From: a bacterium UBA2214
GTDB lineage: Bacteria > Zhuqueibacterota > Zhuqueibacteria > Residuimicrobiales > Residuimicrobiaceae
Length of the DNA: 6,569 nucleotides
Assembly (NCBI GenBank): GCA_002327255.1
Contig: DCUM01000069.1
Location: forward strand, 32,625-39,193
Reading direction: 5' to 3'
Below the pieces are notes generated by a model. That model had not been told where the DNA came from. It searched no databases and worked only from the letters and a program-made list of their open reading frames with translations. Below are positions 5,665-6,569 of the stretch, piece after piece. A program made the position numbers and the translations under genes. Position 1 is the first letter of the stretch; each line of letters opens with the position of its first letter.

Positions 5665-5774
5665 TGCCAGCATCCAAACCATCCCGTTGAAGGACTAAGA
5701 AGGCCTGAGCAAACCCTGATGCGTACTGAATGAACGGCAAACACCCCGGTTTTGCGACCAGAATGGGTACCCCA

Positions 5775-6530
5775 ATGAAACACCTGACCGACAACTGGCT
5801 CTTGCGCCGCCCCATCGCCCATCGCGGTCTGCACGACGGCAGACGCATCCCTGAAAATTCGCTGGCGGCTTTTTCAGGCGCGGTTGAAAGGGGCTATCCC
5901 GCCGAACTGGATGTGCAGCTGCTGGCGGATGGCCACATCGCTGTGTTCCATGATGAGGATTTATACCGTTTGACGCAGTGCCGCGGCAGGCTGGCGGAGC
6001 AACGCGTCGAGGGTTTGATAAAGTTGCGATTGTACGATTCAGCGGAAAAAATTCCCTTATTGCAGGAAGTGTTGGAAGTGGTGGACGGGAAAATCCCCCT
6101 GCTCATTGAACTCAAAAATGAGGGCAAAGCGGGGCTCCTGGAAGCGCAGGTACTCAAAGGCCTGAGGTACTACCAGGGCGAATACGCCGTGCAATCCTTC
6201 AATCCTTTCACCCTGCGCTGGTTCAGGAAAGAGGCGCCGGAGATCATGCGCGGGCAGTTGGCCTCGAGTTATAAAGGGAGTCCTTTGTCCTGGTATAAAA
6301 AATTTCTCCTTCGGAATCTGGCTCTCCTTCCCTGGATCGCACCGGACTTTATCGGCTATGATGTCGACGCCCTGCCCCGCCTCAGCACCCGCATGGCGTC
6401 GTGGCTGGGTTATCCGCTCCTGGCGTGGACCATCGACACGCCGGCGCGCTGGCGCAGGGCGAAGAGATTCGCCCAAAACATCATCTTTGAAGGTATAGAC
6501 CCGAACACGGGATCGCCGTGCCGCCCCTGA
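5775..6530 (+). CDS. Glycerophosphodiester phosphodiesterase family protein
   Basis: From the ATG at 5775 the protein has 251 residues, normal for a bacterial cytoplasmic GDPD. Catalytic and metal residues are in place (numbered from this start): AHRG with H16 and R17, PENS with E27 and N28, the ELD motif with E44 and D46, FHD with H59, IELK with E112 and K114, then SFNP at 141-144 and WTID at 218-221. The family hydrolyses glycerophosphodiesters (deacylated phospholipids) to glycerol 3-phosphate and an alcohol, using a divalent metal. No signal peptide or membrane segment is seen. The frame is open back to an ATG at 5730, directly after a stop, with another ATG at 5763; none of the three has a clear ribosome site. 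The ATG at 5775 is chosen because homology-like sequence begins just after it. The gene has its own promoter, matching the one before the secreted nuclease/phospholipase-like gene. The C-terminus (IIFEGIDPN) is family-like, so the gene is complete. Confidence 0.88.
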   Translation: MKHLTDNWLLRRPIAHRGLHDGRRIPENSLAAFSGAVERGYPAELDVQLLADGHIAVFHDEDLYRLTQCRGRLAEQRVEGLIKLRLYDSAEKIPLLQEVLEVVDGKIPLLIELKNEGKAGLLEAQVLKGLRYYQGEYAVQSFNPFTLRWFRKEAPEIMRGQLASSYKGSPLSWYKKFLLRNLALLPWIAPDFIGYDVDALPRLSTRMASWLGYPLLAWTIDTPARWRRAKRFAQNIIFEGIDPNTGSPCRP

Positions 6531-6544
6531 CCCCTGGGTTGTCG

Positions 6545-6567
6545 GAACGACCCCGGGGTCGTTCTTT
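6545..6567 (+). terminator. Probable terminator hairpin at the window edge
   Basis: GAACGACCCC (6545-6554) is followed directly by its inverted copy GGGGTCGTTC (6555-6564), which folds as an 8-bp stem with a CCGG loop, 14 bases after the phosphodiesterase stop. Only TTT follows before the sequence runs into CA and ends, so the T-run is poor. Position favours a terminator. Confidence 0.5.
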
Positions 6568-6569
6568 CA

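Noticed and set aside
5654..5690. A divergent promoter using the inverted copy of CTATATTCACG.
   Set aside because: The minus-strand -35 position at 17-base spacing reads CGGGAT, far from TTGATC or TTGACA, and no minus-strand gene follows.
5719..5733. A four-residue ORF (MRTE) whose stop overlaps the ATG at 5730, suggesting coupled translation of the phosphodiesterase.
   Set aside because: It is too short to assess, its nearest purine-rich site is about 16 bases away, and the 5730 start itself is doubtful.

Overview
The window looks like a chromosomal segment from an uncultured or rarely cultured bacterium of the FCB/Calditrichota/KSB1-like type. The main reason is that the secreted hydrolase at 3532-4641 ends in a FlgD-like/type IX-style sorting domain (motif NYPNPFN, last residues CLLIK), which is typical of those lineages. 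The phylum is inferred from this one domain and from moderate GC; there is no rRNA or other phylogenetic marker. All genes recognised are on the + strand.

Region 1 (1-3347): a REP-like palindrome at the left edge is followed by a tight three-gene operon. It encodes a YgeW-type knotted carbamoyltransferase, a fold-type II PLP-dependent enzyme of unassigned reaction, and a MocA/YgfJ-type molybdenum cofactor cytidylyltransferase. The gaps are 3 nt and a 1-nt overlap (TGATG). This is part of the anaerobic purine/urate-type catabolic gene set (ygeW, ygeX, ygeY, ygfK, ssnA, hyuA, xdh and ygfJ in enterobacteria and clostridia). The hydroxylase, YgeY and hydantoinase genes are not in the window. The middle gene is not a YgeX-like diaminopropionate ammonia-lyase by length or PLP-lysine motif, so it is the most interesting unassigned enzyme here.

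Region 2 (3348-4641): a sigma70-like promoter lies just after mocA and precedes an exported Zn-dependent S1/P1 nuclease / phospholipase C-like protein with a C-terminal sorting domain. The first ATG in frame (3649) would remove the signal peptide and the N-terminal Trp and His zinc ligands. Reading back in frame recovers both, and the only plausible start is a CTG at 3532.

Region 3 (4642-5471): a non-coding stretch with a weak terminator candidate, then a near-consensus promoter whose -10 box is covered by a perfect 14-bp palindrome. This precedes a small secreted beta-rich protein of unknown function and a clear intrinsic terminator.

Region 4 (5472-6569): a promoter element matching the one before the nuclease at 32 of 37 bases, a leader with an inverted repeat, a glycerophosphodiester phosphodiesterase, and a hairpin at the right edge. 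The two phosphodiester hydrolases therefore share an upstream element, which suggests common promoter recognition or co-regulation.
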